From Stenotrophomonas nitritireducens (GTDB lineage: Bacteria > Pseudomonadota > Gammaproteobacteria > Xanthomonadales > Xanthomonadaceae), in the NCBI RefSeq assembly GCF_001700965.1, contig NZ_CP016756.1, forward strand, positions 4,392,501-4,456,500: a stretch of 64,000 nt of DNA. Direction: 5' to 3'. The first letter of the stretch is position 1, and each line of letters begins with the position of its first letter. Positions 51,066 to 60,529 of the stretch are shown piece by piece. The notes beneath the pieces were generated by a model, which was not told the DNA's origin, ran no database searches, and saw nothing but the letters and a program-made list of their open reading frames with translations. The position numbers and the translations under genes are program-made.

Positions 51066-51773
51066 TCACTCGCGGGTGGGGTTCCAGTAGCTCGACCGGG
51101 GGATACAGTCACCATCGGGCTTGTACGCCGGCTGTGCCATCGACAGGTGCGGGCGCTCCCAGGCAATGTCGCGGCGAGTCACACGTGCTGGCGTGCCAAC
51201 GGCCACGCAGTTGTTCGGGATTGGGCCGGTTACGACGCTGTCCATGCCAATCACACTGCCATCGCCGATATGCGCACCGCCCAGGCAACGCGCAGCATAG
51301 GCCAGCCAGACATGGGCGCCGATCACGATGTCTTCTGCCGGGTTGATGCGAAGGCCGCTATGGATGTCGAAGATTGGATGTGCGTCGTCACCGCGCAGCT
51401 GCACGTCCGAGGCGAGCATGCAGTCGTCGCCGACGGTTATTCGCGCCCCTTCGCTGGTGGCGATGAAGGCCCGTGCGGTGGTGGTCACGCCGGCGCCGAT
51501 CTCGACCACGGAGTCTTCACCCAGGCGGATGGTCGCAGAAAAACTGCCAACCGGGCCGGCAGGGCCTATCCGGCATTGCGCATTGGAACCGTGGAACTCG
51601 ACGGCCACCGGGCCAAGCCGCGCGAGCGGGTGGATCTCCAGCGTGCAATTGCTGCCTTTGAACAAGGTGGTGAGATTGCCCATCGCGACCGGTGCAAGCA
51701 CCCTGTTTCCGCGTTCATCGCGCAGTTCGCTGCGTTCAGCGACTGGCGTTGCTGATGTTTCGTTGCTCTCCAC
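51066..51773 (-). CDS. Left-handed beta-helix (hexapeptide) acyltransferase
   Basis: A 235-aa protein. Hexapeptide repeats run from about 55 to 200 ([L/I/V]-G-x-x-x-x pattern: L-G-E-D-S-V-V-E-I-G-A-G-V, I-T-V-G-D-D-C-M-L-A-S-D-V-Q-L-R). H-V-W-L-A-Y-A-A-R-C-L-G-G-A-H-I-G-D-G-S-V-I-G-M-D-S-V-V follows, and N-C-V-A-V-G-T-P-A-R-V is the usual end of the helix. Histidine at about residue 136 may be catalytic. Such enzymes acetylate or acylate sugars, here perhaps the amino group of viosamine (inference). It starts 5 bp after fleQ, so it is in the same transcript and links the island to the regulatory operon. Confidence 0.88.
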   Translation of the reverse strand: MESNETSATPVAERSELRDERGNRVLAPVAMGNLTTLFKGSNCTLEIHPLARLGPVAVEFHGSNAQCRIGPAGPVGSFSATIRLGEDSVVEIGAGVTTTARAFIATSEGARITVGDDCMLASDVQLRGDDAHPIFDIHSGLRINPAEDIVIGAHVWLAYAARCLGGAHIGDGSVIGMDSVVTGPIPNNCVAVGTPARVTRRDIAWERPHLSMAQPAYKPDGDCIPRSSYWNPTRE

Positions 51774-51778
51774 GGCGC

Positions 51779-53249
<1,471 letters not shown>

Positions 53250-53257
<8 letters not shown>

Positions 53258-53630
53258 GTTCCTGCACCTTCAGGCTTTCCAGGATGGGCATGACTTCCTG
53301 GATGTAGGACAGTTTGCTGACGAAGTTGTCAGCGCCGGCGCGCAACGCATGTTCGCGGTGCTCGGCGTCATCGAAATGGCTGGCGATGACGATGTACGGT
53401 GGCTGGTCCTGGGTCTTGATCAGGCGCGTGGCCTGCAGGCCGCCCATTTCCGGCATGGCCAGATCCATCAGCACCACGTGCGGGCGCAGGGCTTCGGAGC
53501 GCTCGATCGCCTCCAGCCCGTTGGCGGCACTGCCGACCACTTCCAGCCAGTCGACCTTGCGGAAATGGCGCATGGCGGCGTTGATGAAGCCTTCATGGTC
53601 GTCGACCAGCACTACGGTGAGCTTGTTCAT
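53250..53630 (-). CDS. Single-domain response regulator receiver
   Basis: A 126-aa stand-alone REC domain: acidic V-D-D-H at the N-terminus, phosphoacceptor Asp in L-M-D-L-A-M-P, the usual Ser/Thr in A-S-H and Lys in V-S-K. There is no output domain, so it acts by protein contact, perhaps on FleQ. It starts 14 bp after rpoN and overlaps fleQ by 8 bp, so it is translated together with fleQ. No histidine kinase gene is present in this window. Confidence 0.9.
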
Positions 53631-53644
53631 GGAAATCCTTGGTC

Positions 53645-55054
53645 TCAGCCCACACGGGCCAGCTGGGGCTTGCTGCTCTGGCGGCGACGCTCGCGGGCCG
53701 GGGCGATATCAAGCTGTTCGCGGTATTTTGCGACGGTCCGGCGCGCAATGTTCACGCCCTGGCGGGACAACAGGCCGGCGATGGCCTCATCGGCCAGGGG
53801 GCGGGCGGGTGGTTCTGCATCGATCAGGCGCTTGACCATGGCCTTGACGGCCTGGCCGGAGACACTGGCGCCTTCCAGGCGAACGGCGAAGAAGTGCTTC
53901 AACTCAAAGGTGCCACGCGGCGTCTGCAGGTACTTGCCGGAGGTGATGCGCGACACGGTGGATTCGTGCATGCCGATCAGGTCGGCCACTTCCTTCAGGG
54001 TCAGCGGCGCCATGCATTCATCGCCATTGACCAGGAACGCGGCCTGGCGCTCGACGATGACCCGCGCGGTGCGCAGCAGGGTGTCATAGCGCATCGACAG
54101 GCCACGGGTCAGCCAGCGGGCTTCCTGCAGCATTTCGCGCAGCGGCTGGGCGGCCTCGCCGCTGCTGTCGGCCACCACGCGCTCATAGCCGCTGTTGATG
54201 GCCAGGCGCGGCGTGGTTGCCGGATTCAGTGCAACCCGCCACTGGCCGTCAGCGTGCCAGGCCACCACGTCCGGGACCACGGTCATTTCCTGCTGCGGCA
54301 GCAGGGTGTCGCACGGTCGCGGCTGCAGCGAGAGAATCAGCCGGAAAGCTTCCTGCACGTCGGCGACTTCCGCATCCAGTGCGTTCGCCAGCGCGGCGTA
54401 ATCATGGTTGGCCAACAGCTGCATGTCGGCATCGAGCAGGCGGCGCGCCAGGTGCCGTGCGGGGACATGGCCGGGCAGGGCGGTGAGCTGGGCCAGCAGG
54501 CATTCGTGCAGGTCTACTGCGGCCATGCCGGCAGGTTCGCCCTGCAGCAGACGTTGGCGAATGGCTTCGATCTCGATGCCGGTGCGGTCGAGGCGGGCAC
54601 TGGCCAGCTGGGTCAACTGGGCCACGGGCGCCTGCAGGTAACCGGCATCATCACAATGTTCCAGCCAGAAAGCGGCAACGGCCAGGTCAGCCTCGTCCAG
54701 CTCGAAGGCCAGTGCATTGAGGATGCGCAGCTGCGGATCGGTGGATTCGCCGGCCGCGACACGGGCCATGCGGTCCTCGTCATCGGCATTCCAGCTGGCG
54801 CCGGGGACATCCCACAGATTACTTTCGGGCAACTCGTCGAACGCAGCGGTGTCGGTCTGAGCGCTGTCAGCGGCAACAGTCACCGGCGCGTCTTCCACCA
54901 GTTCCTGCAGCTCCAGCAAGGGGTTGTTCTCCAGCGCCTGGCGGACTTCCAGTTCCAGCTGCATGCCATTGAGCTGCAGCAAGCGGATCGATTGCAGCAA
55001 CGCAGGCGTGAGGTGAAGTTGTTGTCCCAGCTGGGTAGACAGTGCGGCTTTCAT
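53645..55054 (-). CDS. rpoN: RNA polymerase sigma-54 factor
   Basis: A 469-aa sigma-54. The start is the ATG at 55054; the upstream part of the frame lacks sigma-54 character. Region I (about 1-50) is Gln/Leu-rich (Q-L-H-L-T-P-A-L-L-Q-S-I-R-L-L-Q-L), region II is acidic, and region III contains the DNA-binding helix-turn-helix and the RpoN box A-R-R-T-V-A-K-Y-R-E. Xanthomonads have two rpoN genes, and this one (in the flagellar cluster) corresponds by position to the flagellar copy. It heads the rpoN-REC-fleQ group. Confidence 0.96.
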   Translation of the reverse strand: MKAALSTQLGQQLHLTPALLQSIRLLQLNGMQLELEVRQALENNPLLELQELVEDAPVTVAADSAQTDTAAFDELPESNLWDVPGASWNADDEDRMARVAAGESTDPQLRILNALAFELDEADLAVAAFWLEHCDDAGYLQAPVAQLTQLASARLDRTGIEIEAIRQRLLQGEPAGMAAVDLHECLLAQLTALPGHVPARHLARRLLDADMQLLANHDYAALANALDAEVADVQEAFRLILSLQPRPCDTLLPQQEMTVVPDVVAWHADGQWRVALNPATTPRLAINSGYERVVADSSGEAAQPLREMLQEARWLTRGLSMRYDTLLRTARVIVERQAAFLVNGDECMAPLTLKEVADLIGMHESTVSRITSGKYLQTPRGTFELKHFFAVRLEGASVSGQAVKAMVKRLIDAEPPARPLADEAIAGLLSRQGVNIARRTVAKYREQLDIAPARERRRQSSKPQLARVG

Positions 55055-55166
55055 GCAGGTTCCCGTTGCGCCCGGTTGATCGGCGCGTTGTGGAACGCAT
55101 CTTGCGTGCTTCATGTCGGGGCGGTAATAGGTGCCGACCCGATAGCTGTCGTAATCGCCCTTACTT

Positions 55167-55189
55167 CATGTAGGTGTAGCCCCTACATG
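55167..55189. promoter_or_regulatory. Palindrome upstream of rpoN
   Basis: Perfect 8-bp arms CATGTAGG/CCTACATG with a 7-bp spacer lie about 113 bp upstream of the rpoN ATG, in the gap after the NarL-type regulator. It shares the GTAGG...CCTAC core with 14020-14035. It is a candidate operator of a NarL-type regulator. Confidence 0.4.
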
Positions 55190-55315
55190 GCGCCGATAAA
55201 TTGGCGCGTCGCCGCGGCCATGTGCTTCCAACTTGTTGATTTCAATGGCGTGGTGCCAAGCGGTGACGGGTTTCCGATTTCGTGACGCAGCTTCACTTTG
55301 CCCGGACTGCTGGCG

Positions 55316-55963
55316 TCAAACAAGCTCGTTTTCGTGGCGGACGGCCAGCAAAAGCAGGTCATTGGCGCGGCGACAGCCCAGCGCTTCCATCATCCGCGCA
55401 CGGTGGGTTTCCACCGTTTTGATGCTGATGCCCAGATCCGCGGCGATTTCCTTGGTGGTCTGGCCATTGCCCAGGCGCCGCAGAATCTGCTTCTGCCGGG
55501 GCGACAGCGCGCCGATACCGGTAGCGCGTTCCTTGCTCATCAACGGCGCCAGCATTTTTGCCGAAATCTGCGGGCTCAGGAAAACCTGCCCTGCATGCGC
55601 TGCGCGCAGCGCCAGTTCCAATTCCGCCGGTGCCGCATCCTTGACCAAAAAGCCAACTGCGCCGCGGTCCAGCGCATCACGGACATGGGCGGCATCGTCG
55701 TGCATCGACATCATCACCGCGCGTGCGTGCGGCAGGCGCTGGCGGATGTCGGACAGTGCTTCCAGCCCTGAACGGCCGGGCAGCGACAAGTCGAGCAGGA
55801 TCAGGTCCGGTACGTGGAAAAGCGCCATTTCCAGTGCCTGGTCGGCGTTGCTGGCTTCGGCCACCACCTGGATACCGTCAAATGTCTGCAGCAGCCGGGC
55901 AAGCCCAGCGCGAACCAAGGTGTGGTCGTCGACAATAAGAACGCGCACTGGGGACCGGGTCAT
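55316..55963 (-). CDS. NarL/FixJ-type response regulator
   Basis: A 215-aa regulator with N-terminal REC domain (V-D-D-H, phosphoacceptor L-L-D-L-S-L-P-G-R-S-G, Lys in L-V-K-D) and C-terminal LuxR-type HTH (about 145-210: L-S-P-R-Q-K-Q-I-L-R-R-L-G-N-G-Q-T-T-K-E-I-A-A-D-L-G-I-S-I-K-T-V-E-T-H-R). The ATG at 55963 is used; a GTG at 55978 would add five residues. No kinase gene is adjacent. It lies between the PilZ gene and rpoN in the same direction. Confidence 0.9.
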   Translation of the reverse strand: MTRSPVRVLIVDDHTLVRAGLARLLQTFDGIQVVAEASNADQALEMALFHVPDLILLDLSLPGRSGLEALSDIRQRLPHARAVMMSMHDDAAHVRDALDRGAVGFLVKDAAPAELELALRAAHAGQVFLSPQISAKMLAPLMSKERATGIGALSPRQKQILRRLGNGQTTKEIAADLGISIKTVETHRARMMEALGCRRANDLLLLAVRHENELV

Positions 55964-56026
55964 ATCAGAAGGCTGCACCTTAGCGGAGCGGGGGCGCAGG
56001 CGCCAGCACAGCAGACTGGAATGTGC

Positions 56027-56599
56027 TCACCGGTTGCGGCGACTGTCGGCAATCTGCTTGCGGTGCACGCGGAACAGATGGCGCTCGACGGCTGCCAGCA
56101 AGGCTTCGTTCTGCGTGTCCAGCTTTAGCCACAGCTGCACGCCCTGGGCGGTTGCAGCCTCTGCCAGCACCATGACCGGCAGTTCAATCTGGTCGGGCAG
56201 CCATTCAGCGGGCTGCAGCTGCACGATGCCCTTGGTGCCAGCTGCGTAACCGGCAAGCTGCGTACGTTGCAGGCGCAGCCCAAGCCGTGACCAGCGCAAT
56301 GGCGTTGCGGCTGCCGCGGGCGCGTCACGTTGCAGCAGGCGGCCCAGCAGCACCAGCGTCAGGTCCAGGCGTGCCTCCAGCCGTTGCAGTTGCAGGCTGG
56401 TGTCACCACGCTCGTCGCTGCCGTCATCCGTGCTGCGCGCGTCTTCCACCAGCGCGATGCTGCGCAAGAGCATCTCGCTGCTGCCGGGGCGCTGCAACTG
56501 GGCACCGGCCTGGAACTCGACCGGCAGCGACAACTCGCAACTGAGCGTGTCATCGAACAGCTCGGTTTCTGCCGGATGGTCGATGACGGTGCTGTTCAT
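56027..56599 (-). CDS. PilZ-like domain protein of the flagellar locus
   Basis: A 190-aa protein that resembles the PilZ-type proteins found next to fliS/fliT in Xanthomonads. The N-terminal half carries T-L-S-C-E-L-S-L-P-V-E-F and R-L-E-A-R-L-D-L-T-L-V-L-L-G-R-L-L with a Leu-rich helix (about 65-90). The C-terminal half has L-R-W-S-R-L-G-L-R-L and L-P-D-Q-I-E-L-P-V-M-V-L and an R-H-L-F-R-x-H-R-K end. The canonical R-x-x-x-R and D/NxSxxG motifs are weak, so c-di-GMP binding is uncertain. It lies immediately downstream of fliT. The family assignment is based on synteny and general resemblance. Confidence 0.65.
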   Translation of the reverse strand: MNSTVIDHPAETELFDDTLSCELSLPVEFQAGAQLQRPGSSEMLLRSIALVEDARSTDDGSDERGDTSLQLQRLEARLDLTLVLLGRLLQRDAPAAAATPLRWSRLGLRLQRTQLAGYAAGTKGIVQLQPAEWLPDQIELPVMVLAEAATAQGVQLWLKLDTQNEALLAAVERHLFRVHRKQIADSRRNR

Positions 56600-56907
56600 G
56601 CCAGGGTCCCTGCCTGCTGATAGGCGTTGGCTGCACGGGTCGATTGGCGTTCGGCACGCAGATGGGCGGCGGCGTCATCGCGCAGCTCGCGCATCCGCTC
56701 GGTCAGGGCGTGCTGCTGTTCCAGCAGCGCCTGCAGGGCATCGGCTGCGCCGGCTGCGCCGTTGTCCTGGATGTAACCGCGCAGGCGTTGATCATGGGCG
56801 GCAACAATCTGCTCGGCACGCGCGTGGTCTTCGGCGTCGATGGCGTTCTTCAAGGCATCCAGGTCAGCGTGCAGGGCATCCAGTACCTGGCCGGCGGAAT
56901 CGGTCAT
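56596..56907 (-). CDS. fliT: FliT-like flagellar chaperone
   Basis: A 103-aa small helical protein immediately after fliS (TGATG overlap, ATG at 56907). It has helices D-L-D-A-L-K-N-A-I-D-A-E-D and L-L-E-Q-Q-H-A-L-T-E-R-M-R-E-L-R-D, and a short basic tail. FliT normally caps FliD in the cytoplasm and regulates FlhDC or FliI. Sequence similarity within the family is low, so the call rests on size, helicity and position between fliS and the PilZ gene. Confidence 0.65.
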   Translation of the reverse strand: MTDSAGQVLDALHADLDALKNAIDAEDHARAEQIVAAHDQRLRGYIQDNGAAGAADALQALLEQQHALTERMRELRDDAAAHLRAERQSTRAANAYQQAGTLA

Positions 56908-57329
56908 CAACGTGCCCCGCCAGCATTTGGCATGGCGCGCTGCTCGGCAGGAATGGCGTTCCAGGCGGACTCGATCTCGGTCATCAGCGACAAGGACTCC
57001 TGCAGGGCATTGACGTCGTTGTTGAGATTACCTTCGGTCAGGCGGTGCAGTACATAGTCGTACAGCGCCGACAGGTTGCCCGCCACGTCGCCACCGGCCT
57101 CATGGTCCAGCGAACCATTGAGATGGCCAATGATGGCGCAGGCCTCGCCGATCGCCTTGCCCTTCAGAGCCTGGTCGCCGCTGGCCAGGCAGGCCTCGGC
57201 GCGGCGGATGCGCTCGCCGGCGCCTTCAAGCAGCAGCGCGACCAGACGATGGGGGTCCGCATCGATGGCACGGCTGGAAACGCCGACCTTGCGGTACTGC
57301 TCGGCATAGTGGCGGTTGGCACCGTACAT
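56907..57329 (-). CDS. fliS: Flagellin export chaperone FliS
   Basis: A 140-aa protein from the ATG at 57329; the longer frame adds 11 residues without need. The family signatures are Y-R-K-V-G-V-S-S-R, D-P-H-R-L-V-A-L-L-L-E-G-A and I-G-H-L-N-G-S-L-D with D-Y-V-L-H-R-L-T-E. FliS binds the C-terminus of flagellin and prevents early polymerisation, here for two flagellins. It lies between fliD and fliT. Confidence 0.93.
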   Translation of the reverse strand: MYGANRHYAEQYRKVGVSSRAIDADPHRLVALLLEGAGERIRRAEACLASGDQALKGKAIGEACAIIGHLNGSLDHEAGGDVAGNLSALYDYVLHRLTEGNLNNDVNALQESLSLMTEIESAWNAIPAEQRAMPNAGGAR

Positions 57330-57422
57330 GTGGATGGGACTCCTTTGTTTCAGCCGCTGCACGAGATGTTCGTCGCAGCGGCAGGTGGTGGATGAAAGTG
57401 TCGTGGTACTGCGATGCCGCGC

Positions 57423-58781
57423 TTACCTGGAACCGGAGCTCAGCTGCTGGCTCAGGTAATTGCTGGTGCTCTGCATCTGGGCGACCAGGGTGTCCATCGC
57501 AGTGAACTGCTTGGTGTAACGCTCCGATACCTTTTCCATGCGCGCGTCGAGCGCATCCAGGTCGGATTCGAGTTTCTTGATCTGCTTGTTCAACGAGTTG
57601 GTACGCAGGGTCAGCGTGCCCTGGCTGTCCAGGTTGCTCTTGAGCATGCTGGTCACGCCGCTGGAGAAGCTGCCTTTGCTGCCCAGCAGCGCCTGCGCCG
57701 CGCCCGGGCTTTCGGCCACGGTCTTGTCGAAGGTGGTGCTGCTGAAGCTGAGCGTGCCGTCCTTGTTGATCGCCACGCCGAGCGCCTTCAGGTCGACGAC
57801 GTTGGCGCTGAGCAGGCCGCGCATCTGCTGCTGCAGGCCACGGATCATGGAGTCGCCGGTCAGCGTGGACGCCTTGTTGTTGGTGGCGTCGTAGCTGGTG
57901 GAGCTCTTGAGCAGGCTGGTGGTCGCGTTGTAGGCGCTGACGAAGGCCTGCAGGTTGATCTTCAGCGGCGAGTTGTCCTGGGCGACGGTCAATGTGCGCG
58001 TGGTGCCCACCTCGGCCTTGCTCAGGTTGAGGGTGATGCCGGGAATGATGTCGGTGATCGCATTGCTGCTGGACTCGCGTTCGAAGCCATCAACGCGCAC
58101 CTTGGCGTTGCTCGCGGCGGTGGTCTCGGCCATGCCGCCGGCAGTGCCGTCCCAGGTGAGTGCGGACAGGCCGCCGTTGCCGCCGCTGGTGGTGACCTTC
58201 AGCGCACCGTCGGTACCGGCATTGACGGCGTTCATCACCAGATGCTGGCCATCGCTGGCAGTGATGATGGTGGCGTTGACACCCTTGCCGTTGGCGGCGC
58301 TGTTGATGGCAGCGGCGATCTCGGTCAGCGTGGCACCTTGCGGGATATCGACATCAAGCGTCTTGTCATCCCAGGCGAACGTCAGCTTTCCGTCGCCCAC
58401 CGGCGCATCGGCGGCGAACGCGCCGGAACTGAGCTTCTGGGTCGTGGCCAGGCTGAGCACTTCAACGTTGTAGCTACCGGCGGTTGCCAGGGTCTTGCCG
58501 GTGCTTGGATCGGTGATGATGCTGGTGCTGAAACCAGCGCCCTCCGGTACCGTGGCCTTGTAGGACCGGATATCCGCACTCTTGGCCATTGCCTCCAGTG
58601 ACGCCTGCAACCCACTCAGCGAGCTTTTGATATTGCCCAACGCCGACAGTTTGGCGGTTGCCGCCGTGCCCTGCGAGTTGATGCGATTCTCGGCCGGCTT
58701 GCGTTCGGCAGCGACCAGCTTGGCAACGATGGTGGGGATGTCCAGGCCGGAGCCGACGGCAGCGAGAGAGGAGGTGGCCAT
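57423..58781 (-). CDS. fliD: Flagellar hook-associated protein 2 (filament cap) FliD
   Basis: A 452-aa cap protein read from the ATG at 58781 (M-A-T-S-S-L-A-A-V-G-S-G-L-D-I), the conserved start of FliD. Flagellin-like N- and C-terminal helices flank the variable D2-D3 domains. The C-terminus has Y-T-K-Q-F-T-A-M-D-T-L-V-A-Q-M-Q-S-T-S-N-Y-L. It has both a sigma-54 promoter (58887-58900) and a sigma-28-like promoter (58828-58855) upstream. fliS starts 93 bp after its stop codon. Confidence 0.96.
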   Translation of the reverse strand: MATSSLAAVGSGLDIPTIVAKLVAAERKPAENRINSQGTAATAKLSALGNIKSSLSGLQASLEAMAKSADIRSYKATVPEGAGFSTSIITDPSTGKTLATAGSYNVEVLSLATTQKLSSGAFAADAPVGDGKLTFAWDDKTLDVDIPQGATLTEIAAAINSAANGKGVNATIITASDGQHLVMNAVNAGTDGALKVTTSGGNGGLSALTWDGTAGGMAETTAASNAKVRVDGFERESSSNAITDIIPGITLNLSKAEVGTTRTLTVAQDNSPLKINLQAFVSAYNATTSLLKSSTSYDATNNKASTLTGDSMIRGLQQQMRGLLSANVVDLKALGVAINKDGTLSFSSTTFDKTVAESPGAAQALLGSKGSFSSGVTSMLKSNLDSQGTLTLRTNSLNKQIKKLESDLDALDARMEKVSERYTKQFTAMDTLVAQMQSTSNYLSQQLSSGSR

Positions 58782-58827
58782 GTGTTTCCTTGGTCTAGGC
58801 GGAAGGACGCCTGTGCAGCTATCCCTT

Positions 58828-58855
58828 GTATCGGCACGCCTGCCCGGCAACTTTA
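58828..58855 (-). promoter_or_regulatory. Sigma-28 (FliA)-like promoter of fliD
   Basis: The minus strand reads TAAAGTTG (58855-58848), a 12-nt spacer, then GCCGATAC (58835-58828). The consensus TAAAGTTT-N11-GCCGATAA is matched at 7 of 8 positions in each box, with one extra spacer base. Confidence 0.6.
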
Positions 58856-58886
58856 GGCAGACGGCGACGGTTGCCGTGCAGACCAT

Positions 58887-58900
58887 GCAAGTGGCGTGCC
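58887..58900 (-). promoter_or_regulatory. Sigma-54 (-24/-12) promoter of fliD
   Basis: The minus strand reads GGCACG-CCAC-TTGC followed by A, with correct spacing. Transcription would start near 58875, about 95 bases before the ATG and upstream of the sigma-28-like site. Confidence 0.75.
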
Positions 58901-58937
58901 GCAATGGCCCAGACGCACCCAGCAACTGCGCCAAACG

Positions 58938-58967
58938 CAGAACCCCCGCCTGAAAGCGGGGGTTCTG
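58938..58967 (-). terminator. Terminator of the second flagellin gene
   Basis: A perfect 12-bp stem CAGAACCCCCGC/GCGGGGGTTCTG with 6-nt loop lies about 45 bp after the stop of the 395-aa flagellin and just upstream of the fliD promoters. Confidence 0.8.
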
Positions 58968-59010
58968 GAAACGTCATCGTTGGGGCCGGTCCACCGGCCC
59001 CGCGAGCTGC

Positions 59011-60198
59011 TTAGCGCAGCAGGCTGAGCACGTTCTGGGTGGAGCTGTTGGCCTGCGAGAGCATGGCGGTACCGGCCTGCTGCAGGATCTGGTTGCGGGT
59101 CATCTCGGCGGTTTCCTTGGCGTAATCGGCATCACGGATGCGGCCACGCGAAGCAGACAGGTTTTCCGAGGTGGTGGACAGGTTGGAGATGGTGGAGCTG
59201 AAGCGGTTCTGGATGGCACCCATGTCGGCGCGCGAGCTGTTGACCGAGGTCAGTGCCTTGTCGACGATTTCCAGTGCCTGCTGCGAACCTCCGACGGAGG
59301 AGATGTCCAGGTCCTTCAGGAACAGGGTGCCGGCAGTTGCGTTGTCAGCCACGGTCCCGTCTGCGATGCCGGCGCCCGAATAAGCCAGGCCTGCAGCATC
59401 GTTCTGGGTGGCGTCTTCGAAGGTGAAGTCCTTGCCAGCCTTGACCGAGGTCATGACCAGCTTGTTGTCCTTGTCCAGGGTTGCATAAACGCCTGACTGG
59501 TCCATCTTTTCATTGATGGCAGCGGCAACTTTCTTGCTGACGTCAGCGCCGGTGTCGCCGACGGCGACCTTGACGGTTTCGATGGAGATGCCGTTGACCT
59601 TCATGCCGCTGATGGAACCGGCCGAGGTTGCGGCGCCCGATGCCAGCGCTGCGGTCGAAGTAGCGGCGGCGGCGAATCCGGCGCGGCCCAGTGCGTCGAT
59701 GTTGGAGTCGACGATGCTGTTGATGCCGATGGTCTGGCCAGCGTCAGCGCCAACCTGGAACAGGGCGCCGGAGAAGCTGCCGTCCAGCAGCTTGGTGCCG
59801 TTGAAGTTGGTCTGGTTGGAGACGCGATCGATTTCCTTCAGCAGCTGGTTGACTTCCGAGTTCAGCGCTTCGCGGTCGGTCGAGGAGTTGGTGGCGTTGG
59901 ACGACTGCACAGCCAGCTCGCGGATACGCTGCAGGTTGTTGCCGATTTCGACCATCGCGCCTTCAGCGGTCTGGGCCAGCGAGATGCCGTCGTTGGCGTT
60001 GCGGGTTGCAACATCCAGGCCGCGGATCTGGGTGGTGAAGCGCTCGGAGATGGCCAGACCAGCGGCGTCGTCCTTGGCGCTGTTGATACGCAGGCCCGAG
60101 GACAGGCGCTGGATCGAGGTGGCCAGGCTGCTGCCGCTCGTGTTCAGGTTGCGCTGAGCATTGAGCGACATGATGTTGGTGTTGATGACTTGTGCCAT
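59011..60198 (-). CDS. fliC: Flagellin (FliC paralogue, 395 aa)
   Basis: A 395-aa filament subunit. The N-terminus [16 protein letters not shown] and C-terminus [29 protein letters not shown] are the D0/D1 signatures. The flg22-like region (about residues 30-51) contains [11 protein letters not shown]. The central domain (about 175-300) is Ala/Ser/Thr/Asp-rich and differs from the neighbouring paralogue. It has its own sigma-28 promoter and terminator. It is a possible acceptor for the nearby glycan, which is inference. Confidence 0.97.
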   Translation of the reverse strand: MAQVINTNIMSLNAQRNLNTSGSSLATSIQRLSSGLRINSAKDDAAGLAISERFTTQIRGLDVATRNANDGISLAQTAEGAMVEIGNNLQRIRELAVQSSNATNSSTDREALNSEVNQLLKEIDRVSNQTNFNGTKLLDGSFSGALFQVGADAGQTIGINSIVDSNIDALGRAGFAAAATSTAALASGAATSAGSISGMKVNGISIETVKVAVGDTGADVSKKVAAAINEKMDQSGVYATLDKDNKLVMTSVKAGKDFTFEDATQNDAAGLAYSGAGIADGTVADNATAGTLFLKDLDISSVGGSQQALEIVDKALTSVNSSRADMGAIQNRFSSTISNLSTTSENLSASRGRIRDADYAKETAEMTRNQILQQAGTAMLSQANSSTQNVLSLLR

Positions 60199-60299
60199 GG
60201 TTTCGGATTCCTTTTTGTCGTTTGATCCGGCAGCTCACCTGACCGGTACTGAGTGCAGTGGGAAGTGCCGTAGGGGCCGCAGTACCGCTGCTGATATCA

Positions 60300-60326
60300 A
60301 TAACGGCAGCACCCTCCTGCGCTTTA
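60300..60326 (-). promoter_or_regulatory. Sigma-28 (FliA) promoter of the 395-aa flagellin
   Basis: The minus strand reads TAAAGCGC (60326-60319), an 11-nt spacer, then GCCGTTAT (60307-60300), close to TAAAGTTT-N11-GCCGATAA. It lies about 102 bp upstream of the ATG. An AAAGGAA ribosome-binding site precedes the ATG. Confidence 0.8.
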
Positions 60327-60392
60327 GGGCTACTACACGCTCGGATTGACAAAAATCGCTGTCCATTGATGGAAGTACCCGGAACCCGGCAT

Positions 60393-60488
60393 GTGGGAGC
60401 GGCGTAAGCCGCGAAGCAGTGGGTATTTGAGGCATTAGAGAACCTGTACCTTCAGCAATCTCAGCGTCGCGGCTTACGCCGCTCCCTC
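60393..60488. repeat. Inverted REP pair (REPIN) of the RAYT family
   Basis: Left copy at about 60393-60417 (GTGGGAGCGGCG-TAA-GCCGCGAAGC) and right copy at about 60466-60488 (reverse complement GAGGGAGCGGCG-TAA-GCCGCGAC). The hairpin core matches the REPs flanking the RAYT gene at 32194-32855. The head is GTGG or GAGG rather than GTAG. Confidence 0.8.
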
Positions 60489-60505
60489 ATATGGCCCTGC
60501 AACGC

Positions 60506-60529
60506 AAAAACCCCGGCTAGCCGGGGTTT
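60506..60529 (-). terminator. Terminator of the 408-aa flagellin gene
   Basis: A palindrome AAACCCCGGC-TAGCCGGGGTTT is followed on the minus strand by five T (from AAAAA at 60506-60510), 25 bp after the stop codon. Confidence 0.85.

Noticed and set aside
39664..51773. The glycan island as a capsule or O-antigen locus
   Set aside because: No wzx, wzy, wza, ABC exporter or initiating phosphoglycosyltransferase is present, and its promoters and position are flagellar. Not fully excluded.
55100..55113. A possible sigma-54 site upstream of rpoN (AGCACG-CAAG-ATGC on the minus strand)
   Set aside because: The invariant -24 GG is AG, and the -12 region reads ATGC. Too weak next to the five clear sites.
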